Of a stretch of DNA of 64,000 nt, positions 33,545 through 45,632 are shown piece by piece. Numbering within the stretch: the stretch's first letter is position 1; each line of letters starts with the position of its first letter. This stretch comes from Heliocidaris tuberculata (Eukaryota > Echinodermata > Echinoidea > Camarodonta > Echinometridae): assembly GCA_025618425.1 (NCBI GenBank), contig CM046837.1, positions 28,159,059 through 28,223,058 on the forward strand. Direction: 5' to 3'. Made by a program: the position numbers and the translations under genes. Below the pieces are notes generated by a model. It did not search any database, was not told where the DNA came from, and worked only from the letters and a program-made list of their open reading frames with translations.

Positions 33545-35283
33545 TTAACGAAAGGGGGGGGGGATGTTATGGGATGAAGAAGAAAGTATGGACATAATTT
33601 CCCCTTTTTTTCTTTTTCTCTCTCGATATTTGGGTGGGGAGGATCCCCCGGATCTCATATTCTCCGTTCCCCCATGCCCATTTTTTTTGTCAGTTCATAT
33701 TCTTTTCAAAGAACTTTATGAGTACGACCTTCTTTTTTCGTAATAAACGACTTGCAGTAACGGTGCAATGGAAGGGTGGGGTGGGGTGGGGGGGGGGGGG
33801 GGGGGTCTATCATTCAGAGAACTTTTCTATTCCCCTTTACGATAAATAAGTATAATATTTACAAACAACATTGCGCTTGGGAAAATGGGCAGTTGGAGGG
33901 GAGCTTAGTTGATTGTTTGTTTGTTTTCTTTCTTTCTTTTCTGCGAGTGGGTACGTATTGCGCTAGCTGGAGAGAGAAGAAGAAATAAAGCAATTATCGC
34001 CTGTCTTTGTCTTTGCTTTTCAGAATCCGTGTGTGGATGGTTAGAAGACGAGAAAGTATACGGGGGATTTTTTTCCCGTTCCTATCTTTTCTTTTTTCTA
34101 TCCTTTTCTTTCCAGCTAGCCAAAACAACATGCACACTGCATTAGCAAATAAAAGACATGATTGTAAGAAATGAGAATTTTGCGAGTGTCTTGGTCTTCG
34201 GTCGTCGTTTTCCAAACACACATGGGAAATGCGAATGCTGACATTCTGTGAAATTTACCCTCTGGGTCGAATTTGATGGAGCATATTTTTTTTGAATGCT
34301 CTTTAAAATAATTATAGTAAAGACCTTCCAGTTTTGTTTGATATCATAGATTAATTTTTTTTTTTAAATTGTAATATAATAGCACCCTCGAGAATCATTA
34401 TGTTTCACTCATCTACACAACTATTTGTCGTCAATGACCCTTTTAAAATCATTTCCATTTTTTTCTTCATCCGGCCAAGCCGTTCTCCCATTATTCCATA
34501 TCCATTTACAGCCCATTCATTGGTCCCACAATCCATTGGTCAAGTTGGTACAAACCATGGGTCTTATAACACTAACGTCACTCTATGACTTTGCTAGTTT
34601 TGTAGATAATTATGACCCCATTGTTCCTGCAGCCCATTGCTCTTACAACGGATTGGTCCTACAATCCTAACTCCAACCCATCTAGAACGGATATTCATAT
34701 ACACAGTGATTTCGGAGCAACCTAGTGGTAGAACCCCCCCCCCCTCCCCCCTCCCCCCCTCCCCCCCCCCCCCGTCTACAACTTCAACAGTTAATATCAA
34801 TATTATCCCTGATTAATACCCGATAAGAGCACGATATTTGTATGGCTCCCAACAGACGTCTTGTGTTATGAAAGCTTCATGAAATCTCCTGTATCATTTC
34901 TGTATGACAATTTCACGTTTAAATGACATTATACAGCGTTTAAAACATTTAGATACAACAGAAAATACAACATGTCATATAATCACATTACAATAATGCA
35001 TCAAATTTACCTTAGCATATTGGCATGAGAACAAAAAACAATTATACGATGAAGAAAAGTAAAGAGAAGGGGGATGTGAGAAAAGAGACAAGGTTGGAAG
35101 AGAGAGAGAGAGACAAGGTTGGAAGAGAGAGAGAGAGAGAGATAGATAGAAAAGAAAGAACTAATAGCACAAATAAGACAATACACGTACGCTAATTAGC
35201 GTGGGTCCTAGTAAAAATTGATTATTGCTCTGTGGAGTTGCTAAAACGTATTTGCCCCTTAAGTTTATCTTTAGGCTCTTGAA
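33545..35283 (+). repeat. NLR-intron repeat (alpha block), copy 4
   Basis: This is homologous to 6985-8733 with the same order of landmarks: poly-G (33553-33562 and about 33787-33804), 'CAGCTAGCCAAAACAACATG', 'GGCCAAGCCGTTCTCCCATT' and a C-rich tract (34735-34773). At its end, GGCTCTTGAAACATGGATTTC is continuous, giving the empty site for the LINE found in copies 2 and 3. Confidence 0.65.
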
Positions 35284-36260
35284 ACATGGATTTCAAGTTC
35301 CATCTGTAAGTAGTTACTAATAAAGCAGCGTGCGGATCCAAGATGATATAAAAGTTTGAGTGTATCTTGGTGGAGCCAGCGGTAGGGCAGTTTTCCCCGT
35401 TATTGTGTACCCCTTTTTTTTCGTCATCGTGTAACCCCTTTTCCCCGGAAATATGAATTCGGCAATCACATGGACTCTCTTGCTCAGATCATGGACCCTA
35501 CCGATGAAAGGGGGTGGGGGGGGGGGTGGGAGGGAGGTATAAGATGAAAAAGAATATATCGTCTTACTTCCCTCCCCTTTCTTTTCTTTTCCTCTCTTCC
35601 TTTCTCAACATGGGGCCGGACGACCATGATGGACCTCCTCCCCGATCTGATGTTTTCCCCATGTCTACTCCTTCCATTTCTTATGTTTTTCAATGAATCC
35701 AAGCTTACTTTTTCCTAAATAGATCAGTTGAAGTTGCGATAACATGGAGGGTGTGGAGGGGGTGGAAGTGTGAGAGCCTTCGGGTCTCTCAGTCAGAGCT
35801 CTTTTTTGATCCCCCGCTCGATAAATGAAAATATCTAAATGAAAAAAACCAACAACAAGAAAAAAGTAAGGCTGTGAGAAGGATATTGGAAAATTTGGGG
35901 GGGGGGTGCTTGAAACGTTTTTTTTTTTTTTTTTTTTTTTTTCTGCAATGAGCGTGCGTGCTGTTTGTGCTAACTGGAAAGAGAAGAAGGAAAAAGAATG
36001 TTGTCCCCGGTCTTCGGTCATCGTTTTTCGCAATCCGTGCGTGCATGGTTGTAAATCGAGATTGAAGACGGGGTTCTTCCCCCCCCCCCCCCTCTTGTTT
36101 CGACGGACCTTTTCTCTCCTTTTCTCTCCAGCTAGCCAGAACAACATGTACGCTGATCATTAGCGGAAAACAAAAGACATAAATGCAAGAAATGGGGATT
36201 TTTTTTTTTTAATTGTCCTGCTCTTCGGTCTTCATTTTTGAAACACCCCGGGAAAACACG
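35284..36260 (+). repeat. NLR-intron repeat (alpha block, type 2), copy 3
   Basis: This matches 11169-11940 and 21556-22450, with 'CTTGGTGGAGCCAGCGG', 'GGACGACCATGATGGACC' and 'CAGCTAGCCAGAACAAC'. It contains poly-G (35520-35526) and a 24-T tract (35919-35942). Confidence 0.65.
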
Positions 36261-36939
36261 GTCACAACTTTCTAGTACTCTATCAATATTAACCTAATTT
36301 AATTCCTTTTTTTTTTTTTTTTTGTTGTTGTTGTTGTTGTTGTTGTTGTTTTTTAATACAATGGAGTAGTCACTTCTTACCATAAACCAGTTAATTTGAT
36401 CAACTAGTATATTACACCGCTTGGATTGGACAAGGCAGGAAAAGAAATATTATTCTAGAACTTTAAAAAAAAAATCCGACTTTTGTCATGAAAATAAAGC
36501 TACCAATGTATAAATTCTCACTAGGATTGTTTGATCGTATCGCAGCCGTATCCCACCTTGTAATATGTATATGGTTATGGAAGCATTGATAGTGTCATGG
36601 TTTTTCACTTGTGTATATCTAATGGTACTTCAAACTTATAGAGTAGATAGCCGAAGTCTCCCCGCTTCCATCTCTTAATTCTGTATCCTTTGAACATCAC
36701 AATATACGATGTCTGATAACTTGTACAATGCCACATATGATATAGAAGATAAAAACACCAGTGTTTTTGTTTTCTTCTTCATATATTTGATTAGTCCTAA
36801 CATTTGATTTTCTTTGACCCGTAGATGATGCAGACTGTACAGACAAAGGACCCATTTGTGCAAGATTTGGGTCCTTAATAAAAGTGTTTAATTTTCAGTA
36901 ATTGTGCTAATCTAGCTTCATCACTAATTATTTCAACAG
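36261..36939 (+). other. Intron upstream of the LRR exon
   Basis: This is the uninterrupted form of the intron seen at 22450-24530 and 14667-15118, with a (TTG)n tract near 36325. It ends in 'TTATTTCAACAG', a good 3' splice site with AG at 36938-36939. Confidence 0.7.
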
Positions 36940-37143
36940 ATTGAGACCCTTATCATTGAAAGAATGAATCTCAGTGAACGCCCCTCAGCATCACGTGACC
37001 TCGCTGAGTTCTTTTGTAAGATGCCTCATTTGAAGAACCTGACACTCGGTGGACCAATGAGTTACTTGAATGGACGGTACGGCGAGGTATTGCTACACGA
37101 TGACTTCTACTCAACATCATCATTGATGGCATCATCTGCTAAG
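36940..37143 (+). CDS. NLR-type leucine-rich-repeat exon (partial gene)
   Basis: A 204-bp, phase-0 exon of 68 codons lies between an acceptor (AG 36938-36939) and a donor (GT 37144-37145) with no stop. It encodes 'MNLSERPSASRDLAEFF', 'MPHLKNLTLGG' and 'DDFYSTSSLMASSAK', the leucine-rich-repeat text that recurs in the large sea-urchin NLR (NACHT-LRR) family, where the LRRs are the presumed ligand-sensing part of cytosolic immune receptors. A paralogous, broken exon is at 24531. No NACHT or death-fold exon is in the window, so the exon may belong to a gene outside it or to a pseudogene. The unit-length, symmetric exon would allow LRR modules to be added or lost without a frame change. Confidence 0.75.
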
Positions 37144-38239
37144 GTATTGATAAGGTCACATCTTTCTAGGATTCTAACAAGATCAACCTAATAAAATTAT
37201 TTTCTTTTTTTTTTCAATTACAACGGAGGAGTAGTCACTAGTTATGGTTATAAAAAAGTTAATTTTACTGCCCAATTTATTACTTATTATTGTATATTAT
37301 TTAGTATAATAAATTTTCCTGTTTATCCTGCAATTTCTGGATAATGAGATTCAGATGTAACTTACTAATATTTGAGTTTCTCCAATGCATACTATACTAT
37401 ACGTGTCGTCAATAACCCTTTTGTAAATATTCAATCCAAGCCCTTTGGTCCTGGTCCTTAGTCAACTGCTTCATTACTCCATATCTAGCTACAGCCCATT
37501 CATTGGTCCTGCAGTCCACTTGTACAGTCCATGTGACTTACAACGCTAACGTCACTTCCTTTGTTTTAATAGAAATTGCTAGCATTTTGTTACTTTTGTA
37601 ATTAAGGCAGTTCATTGCTCTTAATTAAAGGCAGTTCATTGCTCTTTCAGCGAATTCGTCCTAAAATTTTAATTCCAACCCCATCTATAACAGAGACTAA
37701 TATTACATATATATCTAACGATGAGCAACCTAGTGGGAGAATCAAGGCCCCCCTCCCCGTCCACTAGTGAAAAATAAATGTATTGTACCGCAGTATATTT
37801 TTCAACTATAACACCATATCAACATTTCTAGAAGTAATCAAATATGGAAATAAGTTTGTATTTATTTACTTATTAATTTATTGTAACATAATCTGGATAA
37901 AACCTGACCAGCAAAAGTTCTTTTACATCATGGTCCTGGTTAAGGGATAGTGTACAGCATTTAAAACATGTTAAATACAACAGAAAATATAAAATATTAT
38001 ATAAGCACATTACAATAATGCATCTAATTTACTGTAGCGTATTGGCATGAGAACTAAACAAAGGTATGACAAAGAGAAGGAGGATGGGAGAAAAGAGACA
38101 AGGTTGGAAGAAAGAGAGAGAGAGAGAGAGAGAAATAGCTCAAATGATGCGAATTAGCGTGCGCCCTATTAAAATGTGATATTTGCTCTTGTGGAGTTGC
38201 TAAAGTGTATTTGCGCCAAAGTATGTAGGCTCGTGAAAC
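37144..38239 (+). other. Intron following the LRR exon
   Basis: It opens with GTATTGATAAGG and continues through 'AACGGAGGAGTAGTCAC' (shared with 3595, 12030 and 22550) into sequence matching 7900-8733 ('CAGCCCATTCATTGGTCC', 'GAGCAACCTAGTGG'). A (GA)n tract lies at 38114-38133. No second exon is visible. Confidence 0.6.
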
Positions 38240-38835
38240 ATGGACTTCAAGTTTCATCTGTTAGTAATTACTATAATAAAGGTAGCATGCGGATCCATGG
38301 TTATATAAAAGTGGGGCCCCACAGGCTTGAGTATATCTTGGTGGAGGCAGGGGTGGGGCAGTTTTCCCCTGTCCTTGTGTAACCCCCTTTTCCCGGGAAT
38401 ATGAATTCAGCAATAGCATCGAATCTTTTGCTCAGATCACTGACACTACCTATGAAAGTGTGGGGGGGGGGGGGGGGGGGGGGGGGGGGAGGAGGAGAGG
38501 TGGGGTGGGGGGAGACACGTGCGGTATAGGATGAAAAAGAAAATCTCGTCATGCTTCCCTCCCCTTTCTTTTCTTTCCGGCTCTTTCTTTCTCAACATGG
38601 GGCCGGGCGAGCAAGGATCTCCTCCCCGATCTGATGTTTCCCTTCCCCCCAGCCTACTCCGTTCAAATTGTATTTGTTCAATGACTGCGAGCTTACTGTT
38701 TCGTAAATAGATCAGTTACAGTTGCGATACCATGGAGGGGGGGGGGGGGGGAGGGAGGGGGCGGGGTGTGTGAGTGCCTCGGGGTCGCTCAATCAGAGCA
38801 CTTTTCTGATCCCCCTGCACGTACGTTCGCCACTC
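38240..38835 (+). repeat. NLR-intron repeat (alpha block, type 2), copy 4
   Basis: This is homologous to 11169-11600, with 'TATCTTGGTGGAGGCAGG', 'CTTGTGTAACCCCC' and 'GGGCCGGGCGAGCAAGG'. It contains the longest G tract in the window (38462-38489, 28 G) and another at 38737-38750. Homology ends near 38820. Confidence 0.6.
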
Positions 38836-39511
38836 TATTTTCATGCTTGGAACCATTTTGAATGTTGTTTAATATCATCTGCGGTCAAATTATTGATGTT
38901 ATGATTAATTACTTTTACTTTTAATTTTCTTATTTTATTGTTATTATTTTAATGGACCTGTTGTTTATGATCTTTAATAAATTCTGGATTTAAGTATTTT
39001 CCCCTCTCTCTTGATTGCTCGTACGTATAATACATTTATTTTTTGACGTCAATCAACCGGTCAATGAGTTGCGACAACACTGCCACGAACACCCAACACG
39101 GCAATCCTCTGTAATTAGCAAAAATCTCTTGAAACTCTTGAAATTTCAATTCATTTTGGAAACGGTTTCCAGATATAGTTTTTAATTGCCCAACATAATG
39201 TTTCATTATTCTCCAAAAATGTGTACTTTTAACTGTAATTGACTATTTAATCTGGTTTTGTGCTGTTTTCCGTTAATCATTCATGTTTCTTTTTTTCTTT
39301 TTTTTTGTTTTTGTTTAAATTGAACGTCTTGACAGTCTTTGTTCCTAACTTATAATGTTATATATATTTCTTCCAGATTTTTTTTTTTTCGAGTTTCAGT
39401 GTTTTACAGTGTTTTTTATGTAATATTTCAAATTCAATGTTCTTTATGTAAATCACTTGCAATTCGGCTTTTTGCCGCGAATCTGAGTGATTCTTTGAAT
39501 AAACCATAATT
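38836..39511. other. AT-rich unassigned sequence up to the gap
   Basis: Low-complexity AT-rich DNA with AATAAA-like strings (about 38977, 39497) and a small hairpin CGGCTTTTTGCCG (39466-39478). I see no coding frame or known repeat. It could be the 3' end of an element or transcript cut by the gap. Confidence 0.35.
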
Positions 39512-40011
39512 NNNNNNNNNNNNNNNNNNNNNNNNNNNNNNNNNNNNNNNNNNNNNNNNNNNNNNNNNNNNNNNNNNNNNNNNNNNNNNNNNNNNNNNNN
39601 NNNNNNNNNNNNNNNNNNNNNNNNNNNNNNNNNNNNNNNNNNNNNNNNNNNNNNNNNNNNNNNNNNNNNNNNNNNNNNNNNNNNNNNNNNNNNNNNNNNN
39701 NNNNNNNNNNNNNNNNNNNNNNNNNNNNNNNNNNNNNNNNNNNNNNNNNNNNNNNNNNNNNNNNNNNNNNNNNNNNNNNNNNNNNNNNNNNNNNNNNNNN
39801 NNNNNNNNNNNNNNNNNNNNNNNNNNNNNNNNNNNNNNNNNNNNNNNNNNNNNNNNNNNNNNNNNNNNNNNNNNNNNNNNNNNNNNNNNNNNNNNNNNNN
39901 NNNNNNNNNNNNNNNNNNNNNNNNNNNNNNNNNNNNNNNNNNNNNNNNNNNNNNNNNNNNNNNNNNNNNNNNNNNNNNNNNNNNNNNNNNNNNNNNNNNN
40001 NNNNNNNNNNN
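39512..40011. other. Assembly gap (500 N)
   Basis: Exactly 500 unspecified bases, a conventional placeholder size. True distance, and even adjacency, between the intron region and the satellite array is unknown. Confidence 0.99.
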
Positions 40012-42218
40012 GGAAAAAATGAATTATAAAAAAAAAACGAATTGAGGTATGAATGTGAATTTTTGTGTGCTGATATTTGGTGCAGATGTGATGACTATGG
40101 GAAGTTTGAGAAAGATTATACCTCCTCGTTTGGGAGTTATTGGGGGTGGCATTTTTCATATTTGCGGGGGCACTGACGCGCAAACGTGGGCGCAGTGCGC
40201 GTCTAAGTCTCTGAATTTGACCTGATTGATATTAGCTTCCCTCATGCCTAATATGAATGAGAAATGACTTTCCCTGATGAAGATATAACCATGAGTTGAT
40301 TTTCACAAAGTGGCGCTGCATGACCTCACGATGACCTGATGAGCTTGAAAAGTTCCGGGAACTTGATCTCATAGGGGTTGATGACTGACGAAAATTTGAA
40401 GAAATTGGACTAAGCCGATTTTGAGATATCATGGTCACAAAAAGTGGGCGGCAAAGGAAAGCTGGTTTTGACAAAACTAAAATTAACCTATAATACCTAT
40501 AACGTGTGTGTCTATGGCAAAATGAGCAATTTAAACTTTGAAAGCCATTTTCGGCCTGAAAACGACCGTAAAACGTTTGAGCTACACGAACCTTTTTTGT
40601 GTAGAAATTTTCTGCTTTTCCTTGAATCAAGTCCCAAGTGTCTCTAGCACCCGCAAACTGAAGTTAGAGGCCCGTTCAAGGTCCGACAAGGGTATTTTTC
40701 ACCCCAAAATCACTAAATGAAGCCTAGATGACGTCATAATGTCGTCATGAACCTCAGATTTTCACCGTCAATTCTTCTTATCAGTCCTCATTACTGTGCT
40801 GAATTTTAAAAAGATTCATGGTTTCGTTTTTGAGTTATTTCCCCCGTAAAAAAGAGGGGGGGGGTAAAAAAGGAAAAAATGAATTATTAAAAAAAAAAAC
40901 GAATTGAGGTATGAATGTGAATTTTTGTGTGCATGATATTTGGTGCAGATGTGATGACTATGGGAAGTTTGAGAAAGATTTACTCAGTTTGGGAGTTATT
41001 GGGGTGGCATTTTTCATATTTGCGGGGGCACTGCGCGCAAACGTGGGCGCACGTGGCGCGTCTAAGTCTCTGAATTTGACCTGATTGATATTAGCTTCCC
41101 TCATGCCTAATATGAATGAGAAATGACTTTCCTGATGAAGATATAACATGAGTTGATTTTCACAAAGTGGCGCCTGCATGACCTCACGATGATTGATGAG
41201 CTTGAAAAGTTTCCGGGAACTTGATCTCATAGGGGTTGATGACTGACGAAAATTTGAAGAAATTTGGACTAAGCCGATTTTGAGATATCATGGTCACAAA
41301 AAGTGGGCGGCAAAAGGAAAGCTGGTTTTGACAAAACTAAAATTTAACCTAAAATACCTACAAGTGTGTGTCTACGGCAAAATGAGCCATTTAATTTGAA
41401 AGTTTTCGGCCTGAAAACGACCGTTAAAACTTTGAGCTAACACGAACTTTTTTGTGTAGGAATTTTCTGCTCTTACATCTGAATCAAGTCCAAGTCTCTA
41501 GCCACCCCCGCAAACTGAAGTTAGAGGACCCCGTTCAAGGTCCGACAAGGGTATTTTTTCACCCAAAATCACTAAATGAAGCCTAGAGGACGTCATAATG
41601 TCGTCATGAACCTCAGATTTTCACCGTCAATTCTTCTTATCAGTCCTCATTACTGTTGTGAATTTTAAAAAGATCATGGTTTCGTTTTTGAGTTATTTTC
41701 CCCCGTAAAAAAAGGGGGGGGGGGGGTAAAAAAGGAAAAAATGAATTATAAAAAAAAAAACGAATTGAGGTATGAATGTGAATTTTTGTGTGCATGATAT
41801 TTGGTGCAGATGTGATGACTATGGGAAAGTTTGAGAAAGATTTACCTCCTCGTTTGGGAGTTATTGGGGGTGGCATTTTTCATATTTGCGGGGGCACTGA
41901 CGCGCAAACGTAGGGCGCACGTGCGCGTTCTAAGTTCTGAATTTGACCTGATTGATATTAGCTTCCCTCATGCCTAATATGAATGAGAAATGACTTTCCC
42001 TGATGAAGATATAACCATGAGTTGATTTTCACAAAGTGGCGCCTGCATGACCTCACGATGACTGATGAGCTTGAAAGTTTCCGGGAAAATTTGATCTCAT
42101 AGGGTTTGATGACTGGAGAAATTTGAAGAAATTGGACTAAGCGATTTTGAGATATCATGGTCACAAAAAGTGGGCGGCAAAAGGAAAAGCTGGTTTTGAC
42201 AAAACTAAAATTAACCTA
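40012..42218 (+). repeat. Satellite monomers M1 (partial) to M3, subfamily A
   Basis: Monomers of about 867 bp run from TAATACCTA to AAAATTAACCTA, with M2 starting at 40491 and M3 at about 41352. Each contains, in order, 'ACGTGTGTGTCTA', 'CGTTTGAGCTACACGAACC', 'GATGACGTCATAATGTCGTC', a poly-G tract, 'CATATTTGCGGGGGCACTG', a GC-rich CGCG segment and 'GATTTTGAGATATCATGG'. These copies carry many one-base indels relative to M6 and M7. Confidence 0.9.
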
Positions 42219-43906
42219 CTAGAAATTTAATTCGTCACTGAAGACGAATTAGGTGGTCTGTTACCGTTGGTAAATTGCAAGATGTGATAATATTTGTGCA
42301 TGAAGATTATTCTGATAATGTTGACAATGGATGGAGGACTTGCGTCAAAGAAAATCGACAATTTCATATTGCATTATACATGGATATTAACCCATAGGTT
42401 AATACACGACAGGCAATCGATTTTGCATAGGGTTGTACACAAACTATATTCAATTAGACATAACACGCAAAATAAAAAAGTTTATTACATTTTTTTGTGA
42501 TTTTATATGTTACAGTAGTCGAAGCAAATGGTAAAATATGAGCAAAAGAGGAAAAAAAAAAAATTCCAAAAAAATGGACCCACCGGGATTTGAAACTGGG
42601 TCGGCGGGATGGGAGGCAAGTACTTTACCAATAGGACCAAAAGTTTCCAATAGACATAACACGTAGACGAAAAACGGGATTCTCAAATGATATTTTGTAC
42701 TAAAAAAGGGGGCATGATCCCGACATCTGATCAAAAATTGGAGGGTACACTTGTAAAAGCTTATAGTCTCAGCTATAACATTACTACAATTTGGAAGAAA
42801 ATCGAGCAGAAATAACAGAGATACTGCTCAAAGAAGACGGGAATGTAGAATCAAGATTTGAGAAAAAGTCATCTCCCATAGAGAATACACGCAAAATGTG
42901 AAAAATTGACATGCCTCCTTTAATCGTAAAAATGCGTCATGATGCCTTTGTCAAAATGAAAAATCGTGGTAACTGATCTTGTAGAGAATTGTCTCAGCTA
43001 CAAATATCAAAATTTGGAAGAAAATCGACATTCCATTACTGAAATATTGTCAAATGAATACAAAAATTATGACGTCATTTTTTCAAAATCGAATTTTTGA
43101 GTTCATATGCAAATATGACGACATTCCGATCGATCGACCCCCAATTTTTTTTCATGAATTCATATCTCCAACTCATAGGCTTTCAGAAAATGTAAAAAAA
43201 TTGGGGGGTAGCCACACATTCTGACGAGCTATGGCGGATTCCATATAGGCATGTATTTACCACATTTTACATTATTTTGCCCATTGACGCGCGCACGAAT
43301 TTTAAACTTCGACGCGCGCGTGTGGCATTATGGAAGGAGGTCGAGAATGACTGGAAATAGTTGGAAATTGTCAAGGTAGTGTCAGAAATCCAAACATGCG
43401 AAAAAACGGCGTTTTTACCTTCGTACGGCTGTGCGCGCGCAAAAACGCGCGCGCAAGCGTGCACGCACGGAAAATTTGAAATGCTTACAATGGGCTGAAA
43501 CGTGTGCAAAATGAATTTAAGATGATTTTAAGCATTTTTAATTTTGACGCGCGCGTACGTGCACGTCTTAATACCCGCGCGGATTTTGCTGACATGTTAC
43601 ATTGACCTTGATGTGAAGTTTATGTGTCTTAAATATGATTCATTTTGATGACACGTTATGAAGATATGATAGATAATGTGATTTCACAAAATGGCGCCTG
43701 GATGACGTCACGATGACCTGATGACTTGAAAAAATTTTGGCACTTGACCTTGATAGGCCTGATCATTCACGGAAATTTGATGAAAATTGATTGAGCCGAA
43801 TTTGAGAAATCACTGTCACAAAAAAGTGGCGTAAATAAAGAATAAATAATAAAGAAAATTCTGACGAAATTAAAAGGTGATCTGTCGATTCCGACAGACC
43901 ACCTAA
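42219..43906 (+). mobile_element. Helitron-like element Hel1
   Basis: This 1688-bp insertion lies exactly between AAAATTAACCTA and TAATACCTAC, which are contiguous in uninterrupted monomers, so it went in between A and T with no target duplication. The left end CTAGAA is followed by the hairpin AATTCGTC-ACTGAA-GACGAATT and AGGTGG(T)CTGT. The right end is a stem-loop of AGGTGATCTGTC with GACAGACCACCT, then TAA. These are Helitron/Helentron-like traits. Departures from the classic form are a start of CT rather than TC and a hairpin touching the end. No Rep/helicase is encoded, so it is non-autonomous. Confidence 0.6.
42576..42647 (-). tRNA. tRNA-Gly(CCC)-like pseudo-tRNA in Hel1
   Basis: The minus strand resembles a tRNA-Gly with anticodon CCC. 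The T-loop region is mutated here (TTTCAAATCC instead of GTTCGAATCC), so the B box is weakened. A T-run follows the 3' end. Confidence 0.5.
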
Positions 43907-45632
43907 TAATACCTACACGTGTGTGTCTACGGCAAAATGAGCAATTTAACTTTGAAAGCCATTTTCGGCCTGAAAACGGACCGTTAAAACGTTTGAGCTA
44001 CACGAACCTTTTTTGTGTAGAGAATTTTTGCTCTTTCATCTGAATCAAGTCCCACGTTCTCTAGCACCCCGCAAACTGAAGTTAGAGGCCGTTCAAGGTC
44101 CGACAAGGTATTTTTCACCCAAAATCACTAAATGAAGCCTAGATGACGTCATAATGTCGTCATGAACCTCAGATTTTCCCGTCATTCTTCTTATCAGTCC
44201 TCATTACTGTGCTGAATTTGAAAAAGATTCATGGTTTCGTTTTTGAGTTATTTCCCCCGTAAAAAAGAGGGGGGGGGGGTTAAAAAAGGAAAAAATGAAT
44301 TATAAAAAAAAAACGAATTGAGGTATGAATGTGATTTTTTGTGTGCATGATATTTGGGTGCAGATGTGATGACTATGGGAAGTTTGAGAAAGATTTACCT
44401 CCTCGTTTGGGAGTTATTGGGGGTGGCATTTTTTCATATTTGCGGGGGCACTGACGCGCAACGTGGGGCGCACGTGCGCGTCTAAGTCTCAGAATTTGAC
44501 CTGATTGATATTAGCTTCCCTCATGCCTAATATGAATGAGAAATGACTTTCCTGATGAAGAATATAACCATGAGTTGATTTTCACAAAGTGGCGCCTGCA
44601 TGACCTCACGATGACTGATGAGCTTGAAAAGTTTCCGGGAACTTGATCTCATAGGGGTTGATGACTGACGAAAAATTGAAGAATTGGACTAAGCCGATTT
44701 TGAGATATCATGGTCACAAAAAGTGGGCGGCAAAAGGAAAGCTGGTTTTGACAAAACTAAAATTAACCCTATAATAACCTACAACGTGTGTGTCTACGGC
44801 AAAATGAGCAATTTAAACTTTGAAAGGCCATTTTCGGCCTGAAAACGACCGTTAAAACGTTTGAGTACACGAACCTTTTTTGTGTAGAATTTCTGCTCTT
44901 TCATCTGAATCAAGTCCAAGTCTCTAGCACCGCAAACTGAAGTTAGAGGCCCCGTTCAAGGTCCGACAAGGGTATTTTTCACCCCAAAATCACTAAATGA
45001 AGCCTAGATGACGTCATAATGTCGTCATGAACCTCAGATTTTCACCGTCAATTCTTCTTAACAGTCCTCATTACTTGCTGAATTTTAAAAAGATTCATGG
45101 TTTCGTTTTTGAGTTATTTCCCCGTAAAAAAGAGGGGGGGGGGGTAAAAAAGGAAAAAATGAATTATAAAAAAAAAACGAATTGAGGTATGAATGTGAAT
45201 TTTTGTGTGCATGATATTTGGTGCAGATGTGATGACTATGGGAAGTTTGAGAAAGATTTACCTCCTCGGTTGGGAGTTATTGGGGGTGGCATTTTTCATA
45301 TTTGCGGGGCGCACTGACGCGCAAACGTGGGCGCACGTGCGCGTCTAAGTCTCTGAATTTGACCTGATTGATATTAGCTTCCCTCATGCCTAATATGAAT
45401 GAGAAATGACTTTCCCTGATGAAGATATAACCATGAGTTGATTTCACAAAGTGGCGCCTGCATGACCTCACGATGACCTGATGAGCTTGAAAAGTTTCCG
45501 GGACTTGATCTCATGGGGTGATGACTGACGAAAATTTGAAGAAATTGGAATAAGCCGATTTTGAGATATCATGGTCACAAAAAAGTGGGCGGCAAAAGGA
45601 AAGCTGGTTTTGACAAAACTAAAATTAACCTA
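43907..45632 (+). repeat. Satellite monomers M4-M5, subfamily A
   Basis: Two monomers (about 43907-44771 and 44772-45632) with the same landmarks as M2-M3 and again many single-base indels. The next insertion follows at the identical junction AACCTA. Confidence 0.9.

Noticed and set aside
35665..36147. 160-codon minus-strand frame
   Set aside because: Antisense of the alpha block with a poly-Lys run from poly-T. Frame not kept in other copies.
39434..40183. 249-codon minus-strand frame across the gap
   Set aside because: Most of it is unknown bases. The flanks are satellite and AT-rich DNA.
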